Counted from the stretch's first letter, positions 15,185 to 23,959 are shown. The stretch: DNA of 42,540 nt from Actinomycetes bacterium (GCA_021808425.1 JAKBBS010000004.1:1-42540); one strand, 5' to 3'. Notes: generated from the sequence alone by a model not told the origin. Numbers and translations are program-made.

Positions 15185-15394
15185 ATGGCATCGTCGAGAA
15201 CGACCTTCACCCTCGACGAGGGCTTGGCCGAGAGAGCTCGTCAGCTCGGGATCAATATTTCGGCCGCTGCTCGTCAAGGAGTCACCGATGCTGTACGTGA
15301 CGCCCTAGCGCAAGCGGATAGGGACGCATACCTAAAGCAGCCAGAACGCGCCGATGCCTTTTGGGCCGATGCTGAAGCATGGGGGCAACATTGA
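15185..15394 (+). CDS. Type II antitoxin, CcdA/MazE-like ribbon-helix-helix
   Basis: A 69-aa protein starting RTTFTLDEGLAERARQLGIN, a ribbon-helix-helix N-terminus, with an acidic, Trp-rich C-terminal tail (ADAFWADAEAWGQH) that would wrap the toxin. It lies directly upstream of and overlaps a MazF-type toxin gene, so it is the cognate antitoxin and probably autorepresses through the inverted repeat before it. The N-terminal half looks CcdA-like although the partner is MazF-like, a common mix. Confidence 0.85.
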   Translation: MASSRTTFTLDEGLAERARQLGINISAAARQGVTDAVRDALAQADRDAYLKQPERADAFWADAEAWGQH

Positions 15395-15699
15395 GGCGCG
15401 GACAGGTGTGGTTGGCCGAAGTTGGCCGGCGAAAGCGGCCCGTCGTGCTTTTAACCCGATCCGAGGTACTCGACGTGCGAAGCCTCGTCACGGTGGCCGA
15501 GGTGACTACATCCATTCGTGGCCTCGCCGCGGAAGTCCACATCGACCACGTCGATGTCGGACTGGACCGACCGTCGGTCATCAACTGTGACGGCCTCCAT
15601 ACTGTCGAGCAGAAGTCGCTGACCGGCCCTGTCGGACAAGTCGACGACGTCACCATGCGACTCGTCTGCTCTGCGATCAGTTATGCGCTTGGCTGCTGA
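15391..15699 (+). CDS. mazF: MazF/PemK-family endoribonuclease toxin
   Basis: An SH3-like toxin of about 102 aa that cleaves single-stranded RNA. It starts RRGQVWLAEVGRRKRPVVLL, has SLVTVAEVTTSIRG and VDVGLDRPSVINCDGLHT, and ends AISYALGC. TTG 15391 gives the canonical MRRGxVW start and a 4-nt TTGA overlap with the antitoxin stop; ATG 15379 is the alternative and adds four residues. All landmarks of the family are present, so this pair looks functional. Confidence 0.87.
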   Translation: MRRGQVWLAEVGRRKRPVVLLTRSEVLDVRSLVTVAEVTTSIRGLAAEVHIDHVDVGLDRPSVINCDGLHTVEQKSLTGPVGQVDDVTMRLVCSAISYALGC

Positions 15700-15731
15700 A
15701 GAACCAGCCACCGCTGGCCCCTGAACTAACG

Positions 15732-16541
15732 CTATGGCGCCAACAGGAAGTCGTCGATCAGCGGCGCAACCACCTCGGGACGCTCGACGAGTAGCAGATG
15801 GCCTGCGTCGGGGATGATCGTCAGTTTCGAGCCGGAGATGAAGCGGGCTATCAGCTTCGGGTTGAACGTGTCCACGATCGGGTCATCGCCACCGGCGAGC
15901 ACCAATGTGCGGGCTTTGACGAACGGTAACCCGGGCAGCGTCGAATACCCGGCCAGAGCCGTAAGTTGCGCAATGTAGCCAAGGGGGCTCGGAGGCCGGC
16001 CCATCCGGCTCTGCGCGTGCGCCTCCACCATCGTCGGGTCGCTACGATACCGGCCGCCGTAGAGGCTCGGTGCGACGCTTCTGAAATACGAGCGTGAGTA
16101 ATACCGCCGCGGTGTCGTCAGTCGCACCGCCACTTGTAGTGGCGGTGGTTTGCCACCGAGCCCGACCGTCGTCGCCACCAGCACCAAACGGCGCACGACG
16201 CTCGGGTGTTGGATCGCCAGGTGCTGCGCCAGGATGCCGCCCCAGCTGTAGCCGAGTACGTCTGCGTTTGCGACGCCGAGGCGGCGAAGAAGCATCTTAA
16301 CGAACAGCGCGTTGAATCCCATCGTCGGCGGCATCCACGAAAGCGCCGAGCTTCCCGTCCCCGGGAAGTCGAACATGATGAGCCGACGCCCGTGGAGCTC
16401 GCCTGCGAGCGGCTCCCACATGTCGAGGTTGCCGCCGATACCCATAACGAGTACAAGCGGTGGCCCGGATCCGACGACACGGACGCGGACCCGCGTCGGC
16501 CCGACGTTTAGGTAAAAGGACCCGGACTCGACTGTGGTCAC
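15732..16541 (-). CDS. Alpha/beta hydrolase, intracellular PHA depolymerase (PhaZ)-like
   Basis: A 269-aa alpha/beta hydrolase. The nucleophile elbow is GYSWGG (Ser99), the acid lies in AGGDDPIVD and the base in DAGHLLLVERPE (His248). Beyond the fold, TPRRYYSRSYFRSVAPSLYG matches the SPRRY...RIAPTIYGG segment of Pseudomonas medium-chain-length PHA depolymerase, and MGIGGNLDMWEP matches its oxyanion region. With phaC in the same operon, intracellular PHA mobilisation is the best call; another esterase is possible. It starts 24 nt after the acyl-CoA ligase stop and is the last gene of the operon. Confidence 0.75.
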   Translation of the reverse strand: MTTVESGSFYLNVGPTRVRVRVVGSGPPLVLVMGIGGNLDMWEPLAGELHGRRLIMFDFPGTGSSALSWMPPTMGFNALFVKMLLRRLGVANADVLGYSWGGILAQHLAIQHPSVVRRLVLVATTVGLGGKPPPLQVAVRLTTPRRYYSRSYFRSVAPSLYGGRYRSDPTMVEAHAQSRMGRPPSPLGYIAQLTALAGYSTLPGLPFVKARTLVLAGGDDPIVDTFNPKLIARFISGSKLTIIPDAGHLLLVERPEVVAPLIDDFLLAP

Positions 16542-16565
16542 CTCGGGGAGCTGATCTTCGCGGCC

Positions 16566-18155
16566 CTACTGCGGGAACCGGCCACGAAGCACTTTCTTGT
16601 CGAACTTGCCGACGGCGGTCTTCGGTATCTCGTCGACCGTCTCGATTCGGTCGGGAACCTGCCAAGCGGCGAAACCGGACCCCTGAAGATGGGCCCGGAC
16701 CGCTTCGGTGGTCACTTCGGCGCCATCGGCGACCACGACGCAGGCGAGGGGGCGCTCCACCCAGCGGTCGTCGGGGATGGCTATCACAGCCGCCTCGACG
16801 ACGCCGGGCATCGCCATGATCGCAGCCTCCATGTCCACCGAGGAGATCCACTCCCCGCCCGACTTGATCAGATCCTTTGTGCGATCAGCGATGACAAAAT
16901 ACCCGTCGGGACTACCAATCGCCACGTCTCCGGTGTTGAACCACCCGTCTTTGGTGAAGCTTTCGGCACCCTGGCCGTGCAGGTAGCTGTCCGCCACCCA
17001 CGGCCCGCGCACGTAAAGCGCACCCATCGATTCGCCGTCGAAAGCGACGTCGGCGCCGTCGTCTCCCCGGATGGCGATCTCGACTCCCGGGAGCGGCAGC
17101 CCCGCCTGCCCACGCACCCGGGTCGAAAGCTCGGCCTCGTCGAGGTCTCTCATCCACTCCTGGGGCCACGACATGCTCGCCAGCGGCGAGGTCTCGGTCA
17201 TCCCCCACGCTTGGATGATCTTCAAGTCGAAGTCCCGGCGGTAGCGTTCGATCAATGCCTTGGGCGGCTGGCTGCCGCCGCACACGATGTGGCGCAGATG
17301 CTCGGGGCGCGGCTTGCGTGCGAGCGTGTCCGCGAGAGAGATCCAGACTGTTGGCACCGCTCCCGTCACCGTCACCCGCTCGCCGAGGAGGAGGTCAGCG
17401 AACGGCTCGGGAGCAAAAGCCCCCGCGTAGAACACCAGCTTCGAGCCGACCGCCACGCCGGCATAGGGCATACCCCACGCGTTGGCATGGAACATCGGCA
17501 CCTGCGGCAGCACGCTGTCAGCGGGACCGATCGCGATGCCGGCCATCGACGAGCAGGCAAGCGCATGGAGAAAAGTCGACCGGTGCGAGTACACGACCCC
17601 CTTCGGACGTCCGGTCGTCCCAGACGTGTAGCAGATCCCCGCCGGCGACCACTCGTCTATCTCCGGCTGCTCGAAGTCCGCCCCTGCATCCGCAAGGAGC
17701 GTCTCGTAGGCGAGGCCGCCCTCGACCGCGTCGGCGGTCTCGGAGAGCACGACGACGTGGCGCACGCCGGGGGTCATCGGAAGGACCTGGCTTATCAGCC
17801 CTGTGAAGTCCGGGTCAACGAGCACCACCGAGTCCTCGGCGTCGTTGATCACGAACGCCAGCTCCTCCGGGGAGAGTCGCACGTTGAGGGTGTGAAGCAC
17901 GCGGCCGGCGCACGGCACTGCGAAGTAGGCCTCAAGGTGACGAAAGGAGTTCCAAGCCAGTGTGGCTACTTTTGCCCCTACAGGCACGCCGAGCTGGTCG
18001 AAGACGTTCATCAGACGCTTCGCCCGAGCCGAGAAGTCGCTGTAGGTGTAGCGGTGCAGCGAACCGTCCGGCAGGCGGCTCACGATCTCGCCGTGGCTGT
18101 GATGGCTCGCGGCCCCGTTGAAGAGCATCCAAGTGCTAAGCGGCATGTCCATCAT
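16566..18155 (-). CDS. Acyl-CoA synthetase, AlkK-like AMP-dependent ligase
   Basis: A 529-aa ANL-superfamily ligase that activates a fatty or hydroxy-fatty acid with ATP and CoA. Motifs are the P-loop YTSGTTGRPKG (residues 176-186), HANAWGMPYA, AWGMTETSPL, the hinge-region IADRTKDLIKSGGEWIS and the catalytic lysine region KTAVGKFDKKVLR. The sequence resembles medium-chain AlkK ligases. Placed between phaC and the PhaZ-like gene, it probably reactivates acids freed from PHA or feeds 3-hydroxyacyl-CoA to PhaC (inference). A GGGGG run precedes the tandem ATG ATG start; it begins 26 nt after the phaC stop. Confidence 0.9.
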   Translation of the reverse strand: MMDMPLSTWMLFNGAASHHSHGEIVSRLPDGSLHRYTYSDFSARAKRLMNVFDQLGVPVGAKVATLAWNSFRHLEAYFAVPCAGRVLHTLNVRLSPEELAFVINDAEDSVVLVDPDFTGLISQVLPMTPGVRHVVVLSETADAVEGGLAYETLLADAGADFEQPEIDEWSPAGICYTSGTTGRPKGVVYSHRSTFLHALACSSMAGIAIGPADSVLPQVPMFHANAWGMPYAGVAVGSKLVFYAGAFAPEPFADLLLGERVTVTGAVPTVWISLADTLARKPRPEHLRHIVCGGSQPPKALIERYRRDFDLKIIQAWGMTETSPLASMSWPQEWMRDLDEAELSTRVRGQAGLPLPGVEIAIRGDDGADVAFDGESMGALYVRGPWVADSYLHGQGAESFTKDGWFNTGDVAIGSPDGYFVIADRTKDLIKSGGEWISSVDMEAAIMAMPGVVEAAVIAIPDDRWVERPLACVVVADGAEVTTEAVRAHLQGSGFAAWQVPDRIETVDEIPKTAVGKFDKKVLRGRFPQ

Positions 18156-18181
18156 GGCGGTACCCCCGGGGAGCTAAAGGT

Positions 18182-19855
18182 TCAGTGGCGGACGTATTCG
18201 CCCGGCGCGGCAACGATCTTAGGGTGCTTTGGAGACCCGAGCCTTCGCGGTTTCGCTTTTGTCGCACCGGAGCGCTCGAGGGTCCAGTCGGCCCAGTCCA
18301 CCCACCAGCTTTCGCGGACCTGCTCCGCCCCCGCCAGCCACTCCGCCGGGTCCGCCGGTACCTCGTCGCTCGTGTAGAAGCTCGCCTTCGGGTTGCCTGG
18401 CGGGTTCACGAGCGCTTGAATGTGGCCGCTGTTGGACAGCACGAAACGGGCGTCGCCGCCGAGGACCTGTGTGGCTGCGTACGCGGACTGCCACGGCACG
18501 AGATGGTCGGTGAGCGCCCCGACTACGTACGCGTCCTGCTTTACGGTGCCGAGGTCGACCGGGACCCCTGCGACGTTGAGCTTGCCGGGATGCATCAACG
18601 CGTTGTCGTTCCACAGGTGCATGAACTCGCCGTGCAACGCCGCCGGTAGGTTCGTCGCGTCCGCGTTCCACGCGAGCACGTCGAACGCCGGGGGGTCCTC
18701 GCCCATCAGGTAGTTCGCGACCCAGTAGTTCCACACGAGGTCGTTGGGGCGGACCCACGCGAACACCCGAGCCAGCTCGCGGCCATCGAGGATCCCCTTG
18801 CGCCTTGAGCTCGCGATCGACGAGCGGATCGTGCGTTCGGTGGAGAACATGTTGAGGGTGCTGCTTATCTGCGTGTCTATCAAGGTGACAGCAAGGGTCG
18901 CCGAGTTGACGAGGTCGCGGCCTTGAGAAGCGAGCAGGGACAGGGTCGCGCACTGCGTCATCCCGCCTGCGCAGAACCCGGCCAGGTTGACCGAGTCGGT
19001 CCCGGTGACCTCGGCAGCCACTTCCGCTGCTTCGATGCACGCCGCAACGTACGCGTCGAGACCCCAGTCACGCTCGTGCGGGGTCGGGTTGCGCCACGAC
19101 ATCAGGAACATCTGTATGCCCCGCCCTACCGCATACTCGACGAAACTCCGCTTCGGCGCCAAGTCCAAGAAGTAGTAGCGGTTGATCTGCGGCGGGATGA
19201 TCAAAGTCGGGAGCGCCCCGACGCGCGGCGTCGTCGGCTCGTACTGGATCAACTCGAACATGGGACTTCGGTGGACAACCTCGCCCCTTGTCGCGGCGAC
19301 CGTCTCGCCAACACGGAACGGCCGGGAGTCGACCTGGGAGGGCATCCCACCGTTTTGTCGCAAGTCCTTGGCGAAATTCCTAGCGCCGGCCACCAGGGAG
19401 CGGCCGCGGGTCTTCGCCGCCCGGCGAAGCGCCGCGGGGTTTCCGGCTAAGGCGTTCGTGGGCGCTGACGCCTCGACCACTTGGCTCAGCGCGAAGCGGG
19501 CCCGCGAAGCGCTCTTGTCGTCGAGCCCAAGCTTGTCCACGCTGGCGAGCAGGGCGGCGCCGCTGACGAGGTAGGACTGCGCGACGCGCTTCCACAACGG
19601 GCGCGTCCACGCCGGGTCGGCGAACCTTTTGTCCTTCGGGTCAGGTTTGACGTCCGACATTCCTGCGAGGACTCGGGCCTCCTCCGAGCCCCATTTGAGT
19701 CCCTCCGACATCACCACGAAAGGATGGCGGCCCGCCGCGCTCGCCCAGCGGGCCGCCGCTTCCGCCATATTCCTCGGGGACATGCCAACGAACGGGTTCG
19801 CTCCCTGGATGGCATCCCCCGCTGTCCCTATCTCGTCATCGGTACCGGGCACCAC
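18182..19855 (-). CDS. phaC: Poly(3-hydroxyalkanoate) synthase PhaC
   Basis: Polymerises 3-hydroxyacyl-CoA into PHA granules. The 557-aa product has the lipase-like box GFCAGG with nucleophile Cys295, then Asp450 (LTDHLVPW) and His478 (NSGHIQALVNPP). The 28-residue Asp-to-His spacing equals that of class I enzymes such as Cupriavidus PhaC. The class I N-terminal domain is present, and YVAACIEAAEVAAEVTGTDS and WNYWVANYLMGEDPP also match. The upstream-most in-frame start would run 133 bp into the sigma-factor gene; GTG 19855, behind AAGGGGG and 32 nt past the sigma stop, is preferred (GTG 19852 is adjacent). No PhaE or PhaR partner is visible, which fits class I. Confidence 0.93.
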   Translation of the reverse strand: MVPGTDDEIGTAGDAIQGANPFVGMSPRNMAEAAARWASAAGRHPFVVMSEGLKWGSEEARVLAGMSDVKPDPKDKRFADPAWTRPLWKRVAQSYLVSGAALLASVDKLGLDDKSASRARFALSQVVEASAPTNALAGNPAALRRAAKTRGRSLVAGARNFAKDLRQNGGMPSQVDSRPFRVGETVAATRGEVVHRSPMFELIQYEPTTPRVGALPTLIIPPQINRYYFLDLAPKRSFVEYAVGRGIQMFLMSWRNPTPHERDWGLDAYVAACIEAAEVAAEVTGTDSVNLAGFCAGGMTQCATLSLLASQGRDLVNSATLAVTLIDTQISSTLNMFSTERTIRSSIASSRRKGILDGRELARVFAWVRPNDLVWNYWVANYLMGEDPPAFDVLAWNADATNLPAALHGEFMHLWNDNALMHPGKLNVAGVPVDLGTVKQDAYVVGALTDHLVPWQSAYAATQVLGGDARFVLSNSGHIQALVNPPGNPKASFYTSDEVPADPAEWLAGAEQVRESWWVDWADWTLERSGATKAKPRRLGSPKHPKIVAAPGEYVRH

Positions 19856-19887
19856 TCCCCCTTCGATCGCGAAGCGGACTACGAGAA

Positions 19888-20490
19888 CTACTCTATCGTC
19901 CGCAAGATACCCCGAAGATGGCGCAGGCCCGCCCGTATCCTCGACTTGACGGTCCCCTCGGGAAGCTGGAGATGTCGAGCGACTGCGGTGTAGGACATCC
20001 CCTCGTAGAACGCCAGACATATCGGCAGCCTCTGAGAGGCGGGAAGCAACGCCAGCGCGCTGGCGATCTCGTGTCCGGCCTCCTCGGCGAGCAGGCTAGA
20101 GTCGACGTCACGGTCGGCTATGCGCTCCGCTCGCGCGTCTGTCAGCTCGCGCCGGTGCCTGCTCGCACGCGATCGAAGCAAGTCGATGCTGCGACCCCGG
20201 GCCTTCAAAGTGAGGTACCCATGCAACGTCCCCCGGGCCGCCTCGAAGAGCTCCGGATGGACCCAGAACGCCATAAGAACGTCGGCAACGACGTCGTCGC
20301 TCGCAGGATCACGCCCAAGGATCACCTCGGTAGCCGAGCGGATAGCTCCCCGGTGGCGACGGCAGACTTCCGTGTAGGCGTCCTCGTCACGGCACACGAC
20401 TCCAACGGCAAGGTCCGCATCTGCCCACTGCCCGTATGTGACGCTGGTCGGTTGGGTCGAGGCGATGCGCAGCTTTTCTTCGACGATCAC
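19888..20490 (-). CDS. ECF-type RNA polymerase sigma factor
   Basis: A 200-aa sigma-70-family protein with only regions 2 and 4. Region 2 covers about residues 38-110 (AYTEVCRRHRGAIRSAT, DDVVADVLMAFWVHPE, LTLKARGRSIDLLRS). Region 4 covers about 140-195 (LALLPASQRLPICLAFYEGM, YTAVARHLQLPEGTVKSRI). No anti-sigma gene is adjacent. It is the first gene of the PHA operon, 32 nt before phaC, so it may autoregulate and drive PHA genes. That link is positional inference. Confidence 0.9.
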   Translation of the reverse strand: MIVEEKLRIASTQPTSVTYGQWADADLAVGVVCRDEDAYTEVCRRHRGAIRSATEVILGRDPASDDVVADVLMAFWVHPELFEAARGTLHGYLTLKARGRSIDLLRSRASRHRRELTDARAERIADRDVDSSLLAEEAGHEIASALALLPASQRLPICLAFYEGMSYTAVARHLQLPEGTVKSRIRAGLRHLRGILRTIE

Positions 20491-20555
20491 ATCGAAGACA
20501 TACCCCGGACGTGGCGAGTTCAGCCACGGCGCGGGTTAGTTGTGGCCTAGTTGAT

Positions 20556-21569
20556 TTACGCCGCCCGACTCGACACCTTGCGCTCCGCGCCGAGAGTCAC
20601 GATCGGGATACTCGCCGAAGTCGTCCCCTCCTGGCGGCGACCCGCGATCGGCCAGTAACAGGCCGCCAAAAGCACGAGCGGGAGCCCGGTGTTCGGGTCC
20701 GTCGCGGAACCGGTGAAGACGCCGCCGAAATCTTGAGACACCCACACCGTCGCCGCGAGTGCCATGGCGACCAAGACGCCGACCTTCGCCGCGCGCGGCA
20801 CGACGACAGCTACGGCGGTGACTGCGAACAACGCGGCTAGCGTGATCGACACCTGCGTGCCGTTCTCGGCGAGGACCCGCCCGAGCCACATGTCCACGGA
20901 GCGGATCCAACCCGGCTCTCCCCCGGCCATACCTGTCATCATTGCTGACAACGCCTGGGCGCTGCGCATCGCGGGCCGCAGCGCGTAGTACACGAAGCTG
21001 GCCCAAAGGGCGACCCACGCTAGTAGGGGAATGATCCGGCCGAGCGGGCTGCTTTCGGCCAACGACGAACGTGGTGATGCCGCTTTCGCGCGCGGCCACG
21101 CGTACACTGCGATAAAGACGTAGAGCAATGCAGCTCCAGGCTCCCCCATGTACACGGTGGTGCCACCAGTGAGAATTCCTCCGAGACCTTCGCCCATCCA
21201 CCACACGCCTAGCGCCCACCCTATGGAGACGCCGAGAGCGATCTTGGCGCCGCGACGGCGAAAAAGGCTGATGGCGATTAGAAGCTGCGTCGACGCAAAC
21301 AAACTGTTGTACACAGCAGGGTGGTGCACGATCACTCCAGCGGCGAAGGATATAGGCCCGGCGACAAAACCCGGATTGCCGGCAACGGCCGAACCGATGA
21401 CGTTCGTTGCGAACGCCTTGGAGAACATGTACGGCTGGAATTGCAGGACCGCGTCGAGGAGCCACAGCGCCGCAAGGGCGAGCTGCACTCGGCGGCGAAA
21501 CGTCTCCCGCTCGGCAGCTGATGTCGTGGTCCGCTTCGCGAAGCGAGTCTCGGATAGTTGCAGGTTCAC
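20556..21569 (-). CDS. Polytopic membrane protein of unknown function
   Basis: A 337-aa protein with about eight hydrophobic segments, for example LALAALWLLDAVLQFQPYMF, IIPLLAWVALWASFVYYAL and VSITLAALFAVTAVAVVV. Gly-rich loops recur (GEGLGGILTGGTT, SQDFGGVFTGSATDPNTGLP) and suggest an internally duplicated four-helix unit, each half ending near a WxxGxGGxxTG-like loop. I do not recognise a named family. It stands alone: a hairpin (21593-21635) separates it from the upstream gene, and 65 nt separate its stop from the start of the sigma-factor gene. Confidence 0.75.
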   Translation of the reverse strand: MNLQLSETRFAKRTTTSAAERETFRRRVQLALAALWLLDAVLQFQPYMFSKAFATNVIGSAVAGNPGFVAGPISFAAGVIVHHPAVYNSLFASTQLLIAISLFRRRGAKIALGVSIGWALGVWWMGEGLGGILTGGTTVYMGEPGAALLYVFIAVYAWPRAKAASPRSSLAESSPLGRIIPLLAWVALWASFVYYALRPAMRSAQALSAMMTGMAGGEPGWIRSVDMWLGRVLAENGTQVSITLAALFAVTAVAVVVPRAAKVGVLVAMALAATVWVSQDFGGVFTGSATDPNTGLPLVLLAACYWPIAGRRQEGTTSASIPIVTLGAERKVSSRAA

Positions 21570-21592
21570 AGTTCGGGGCTCCTACAGACCGG

Positions 21593-21635
21593 ACCGGCCG
21601 GTGACAGACGAGGGGTTCGCCTGTCACCGGCCGGT
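21593..21635. terminator. Strong hairpin between two minus-strand genes, probable terminator
   Basis: A perfect 15-bp inverted repeat, ACCGGCCGGTGACAG (21593-21607) paired with 21621-21635 across a 13-nt loop. It lies 26 nt after the stop of the secreted repeat protein and 23 nt before the start of the next minus-strand gene. There is no T-run, but GC-rich hairpins without a U-tract are common behind actinobacterial genes. It could also be a regulatory hairpin in the leader of the following gene. Confidence 0.55.
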
Positions 21636-21661
21636 ATTGCCGATGTGTGCTTTAGCTGGGT

Positions 21662-23959
21662 CTAGGCAGCGGACCCGTAGAAAGGCATCCCTTCGGAGGG
21701 GGGACTGAAGGTGAAGACGCCACCGTCAGCGGCGACGAGCCAGTAGCCGTCATAGGAGTTGTTGTTGAGTCCTGCGATGACCGGCTGGTTGAGCGTCATG
21801 CCACCAGTGGAGCCGTAGAACGGGGTGTTGAAGTCGAACACACCGCCATCGGAGGCGATCAGACGGTAGCCGCTACCGTCCGACACCGGGGCGATACCGA
21901 CCACAGGCTTGTTCAGGGTCATTCCTCCAGTCGAACCGTAGAACGGTGCGTTGAAGGAGAAGACTCCGCCATCAGAAGCGACCAGCCAGTAGCCACCAGT
22001 TGCCCGGTCGAGGCCCATGCCGACGATCGGCTTGTTGAGCGTCATGCCACCAGTCGACCCGTAGAAGGGTTCGTTGAAGGCGAACACGCCACCGTCGGAG
22101 GCGACCAGCCAGTAACCCTTGCTGTTGAGGTCGGTTGTGATACCGACGATCGGCTTGTTGAGCGTCATGCCACCAGTCGACCCGTAGAACGGAGCGTTGA
22201 AGGAGAAGACGCCACCGTCCGAAGCGACCAGCCAGTAGCCGCCAGTCGTGCGGTCGACGGCGATGCCGACGACCGGCTTGTTGAGCGCAGTGCCGGTGAG
22301 TGAGCCGTAGCAGGCTGCGCCACCGAAGACGGCCACGTCACCCTTAGCGTCGGTCTCGATGTAGCCGGTGCCGTCAGGCAGTGCGGCCGCACCCGTGACC
22401 GTCCCTGCCGGGAGGGTGGACATGCAGCTCGACTGAAGAGGGCCGGGGGTGGCGGCGGAAGCGCCGGGTAGAGTCTGGAACCACAAGAAGGCGTTCGTCG
22501 GGATCTCGCCGCCGATGCCGCTGCCCGGCTGGCCCTCCAGGGCCTTGACCGCCGAGTAGCTCTTCGAGTTGTAGACGGCTTGGAGGCCGGCTTGGCTCGT
22601 GACGGGGATGGCGATGACGTTCCACCACTCCGGCTGGTCCCCGTTGCGGGTCGTCAGGAGATGGTCATGGCCAGGCAGAGGCACGTTCGTCAACGCAGAC
22701 GCCGGAGCTCCGAGCGCCGAGGCAAGCCTTGACAGGTCGATCGTCGCCGGGTGATCGATGCACGTGATAGCACTCGGGCACTGGTTGTAGCTGTTGGCGA
22801 ACAGCGGGATCGGAATGTACAACGGGTCGATCTGGTTGTTGGTTACAGGCGGGTTCGCCGTTTGGTTCGGCGCCGTTTGATCGGAAACACCAGGAGGCAC
22901 AGTGCTCGAAGCCGATCCAGCCTCGCAACCACTTGTGGCCCCGGAGCCTTTGCCGTCTGCAGCAGTGCCGCAGTAGTACTGCTCGGTGTAGAGGGCCTGC
23001 ACATCCTGGCCGTTTATCCAGTCATGGCTGATGCCAATATTCTGGCAGTTCGGGGCTGTCGCTCCACAATCGTTTACCAGGTTGTTGAAAGTCGTACCCG
23101 ACTCGGTCTGGTTCGTAGCGCTAGGCGATGGTGCAGTTGCCACAGCTGGTCCGGGAGGCGCAGCCGGTGTGGACGGCCCCTGGTTGGCGAACTGTGCCGC
23201 AGGGACCTGTCCGGGAAGGACCTGGAAGAAGAGGTAGATGTTGGACGGTGCTGCACCGCTCATCTGCGCTGCCGTCAGCGTTCCAGTCGACAGGAATGCG
23301 TTCCACGCGGCCGCCGAGCTGATCGGGACTACTTGGACATTCCACCACTCCGGCAGGCCGTTGTTGCGGGTGGTGACGTAATGGTCATGAGCGGGGATCG
23401 CCACATTTGTGTCAGCGGCAAAGGCTCCTCCCAGGCGAGACAAGTCTACCGTCGGCGGATGGTCGATGCAGGTCGCAGTCGCAATGCACTGCGTCGGCGG
23501 TGTCGGCGAGTACAGCGGGGTCGGGATGTAGAGGATGTTGCTGTGGGTCGTGTTGCCGAGCGACGTGCCGTCCGAAGACGTACCGGTCGGGTTGGCAGAC
23601 GAAGGTCCCGCCCCGACCTCGCAACCGGTGGAAGCTTTCGATGAGACACCTGGGTCGCAGTAGTAATTCTCAGAGTAAAGAAGATCTACCGGCTGGCCGG
23701 AATAATAGCCGTAGGACTCACCCACCTGGCCGCAGCTTGGTGCATTGTTGCCGCAGTTGTACTGCAGCGGATCGACGGTCGTGCCACTGTTTCCGTTCGG
23801 AGGCGGCGCCTGCACCGCCTGGCTGTGGACAGTTGCGGAGGCTGTCGACGTGCCCTGCGCGCTGGCGACACCTCCCAGCGCAAACAGCACCGAAACGCTG
23901 CCTGCCACTACTGCCACGAGCGAGGTCCGAAGACCTAAACGCCCTTTCTTATAGGCCAC
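21662..23959 (-). CDS. Large secreted protein: duplicated N-terminal domain plus GYWLVASDGG repeats
   Basis: A 765-aa exported protein. A signal peptide (SLVAVVAGSVSVLFALGGVASAQ) is followed by two related domains of about 200 aa. The first has CGNNAPSCGQVGESY, SENYYCDP and ATCIDHPPTVDLSRLGG. The second has CGATAPNCQNIGIS, TEQYYCGT and ITCIDHPATIDLSRLAS. Both carry a HDHYVTTRN or HDHLLTTRN segment and conserved Cys pairs, so an internal duplication is clear. The C-terminus (about residues 555-765) is built of near-identical repeats of about 40 aa (GGYWLVASDGGVFSFNAPFY), probably a beta-propeller-like surface module common in Acidimicrobiia. Function is unknown. GTG 23959 is chosen, with AAAGGACGGA upstream and a proper signal peptide directly after it. 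Confidence 0.8.
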   Translation of the reverse strand: MAYKKGRLGLRTSLVAVVAGSVSVLFALGGVASAQGTSTASATVHSQAVQAPPPNGNSGTTVDPLQYNCGNNAPSCGQVGESYGYYSGQPVDLLYSENYYCDPGVSSKASTGCEVGAGPSSANPTGTSSDGTSLGNTTHSNILYIPTPLYSPTPPTQCIATATCIDHPPTVDLSRLGGAFAADTNVAIPAHDHYVTTRNNGLPEWWNVQVVPISSAAAWNAFLSTGTLTAAQMSGAAPSNIYLFFQVLPGQVPAAQFANQGPSTPAAPPGPAVATAPSPSATNQTESGTTFNNLVNDCGATAPNCQNIGISHDWINGQDVQALYTEQYYCGTAADGKGSGATSGCEAGSASSTVPPGVSDQTAPNQTANPPVTNNQIDPLYIPIPLFANSYNQCPSAITCIDHPATIDLSRLASALGAPASALTNVPLPGHDHLLTTRNGDQPEWWNVIAIPVTSQAGLQAVYNSKSYSAVKALEGQPGSGIGGEIPTNAFLWFQTLPGASAATPGPLQSSCMSTLPAGTVTGAAALPDGTGYIETDAKGDVAVFGGAACYGSLTGTALNKPVVGIAVDRTTGGYWLVASDGGVFSFNAPFYGSTGGMTLNKPIVGITTDLNSKGYWLVASDGGVFAFNEPFYGSTGGMTLNKPIVGMGLDRATGGYWLVASDGGVFSFNAPFYGSTGGMTLNKPVVGIAPVSDGSGYRLIASDGGVFDFNTPFYGSTGGMTLNQPVIAGLNNNSYDGYWLVAADGGVFTFSPPSEGMPFYGSAA
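21680..22330 (-). repeat. Tandem repeats of about 120 bp encoding GYWLVASDGG blades
   Basis: Five to six units of 114-120 bp, each coding for a strand set like NKPIVGI, GYWLVASDGGVF and FYGSTGGMTL. The DNA is nearly identical between units over stretches such as CTTGTTGAGCGTCATGCC, so unit gain and loss by recombination is likely. The last unit is divergent and closes the protein. Confidence 0.8.

Noticed and set aside
16689..18377. 562-codon plus-strand ORF
   Set aside because: It is antisense to the acyl-CoA ligase across its whole length, has no family motif, and its open frame follows from GC-rich codon use on the other strand.
21680..22330. Regular repeats of about 120 bp considered as a non-coding array
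   Set aside because: They are in frame and encode GYWLVASDGG units of the secreted protein.
22751..23644. 297-codon plus-strand ORF
   Set aside because: Antisense to the secreted repeat protein; Arg/Val-rich with no domain.
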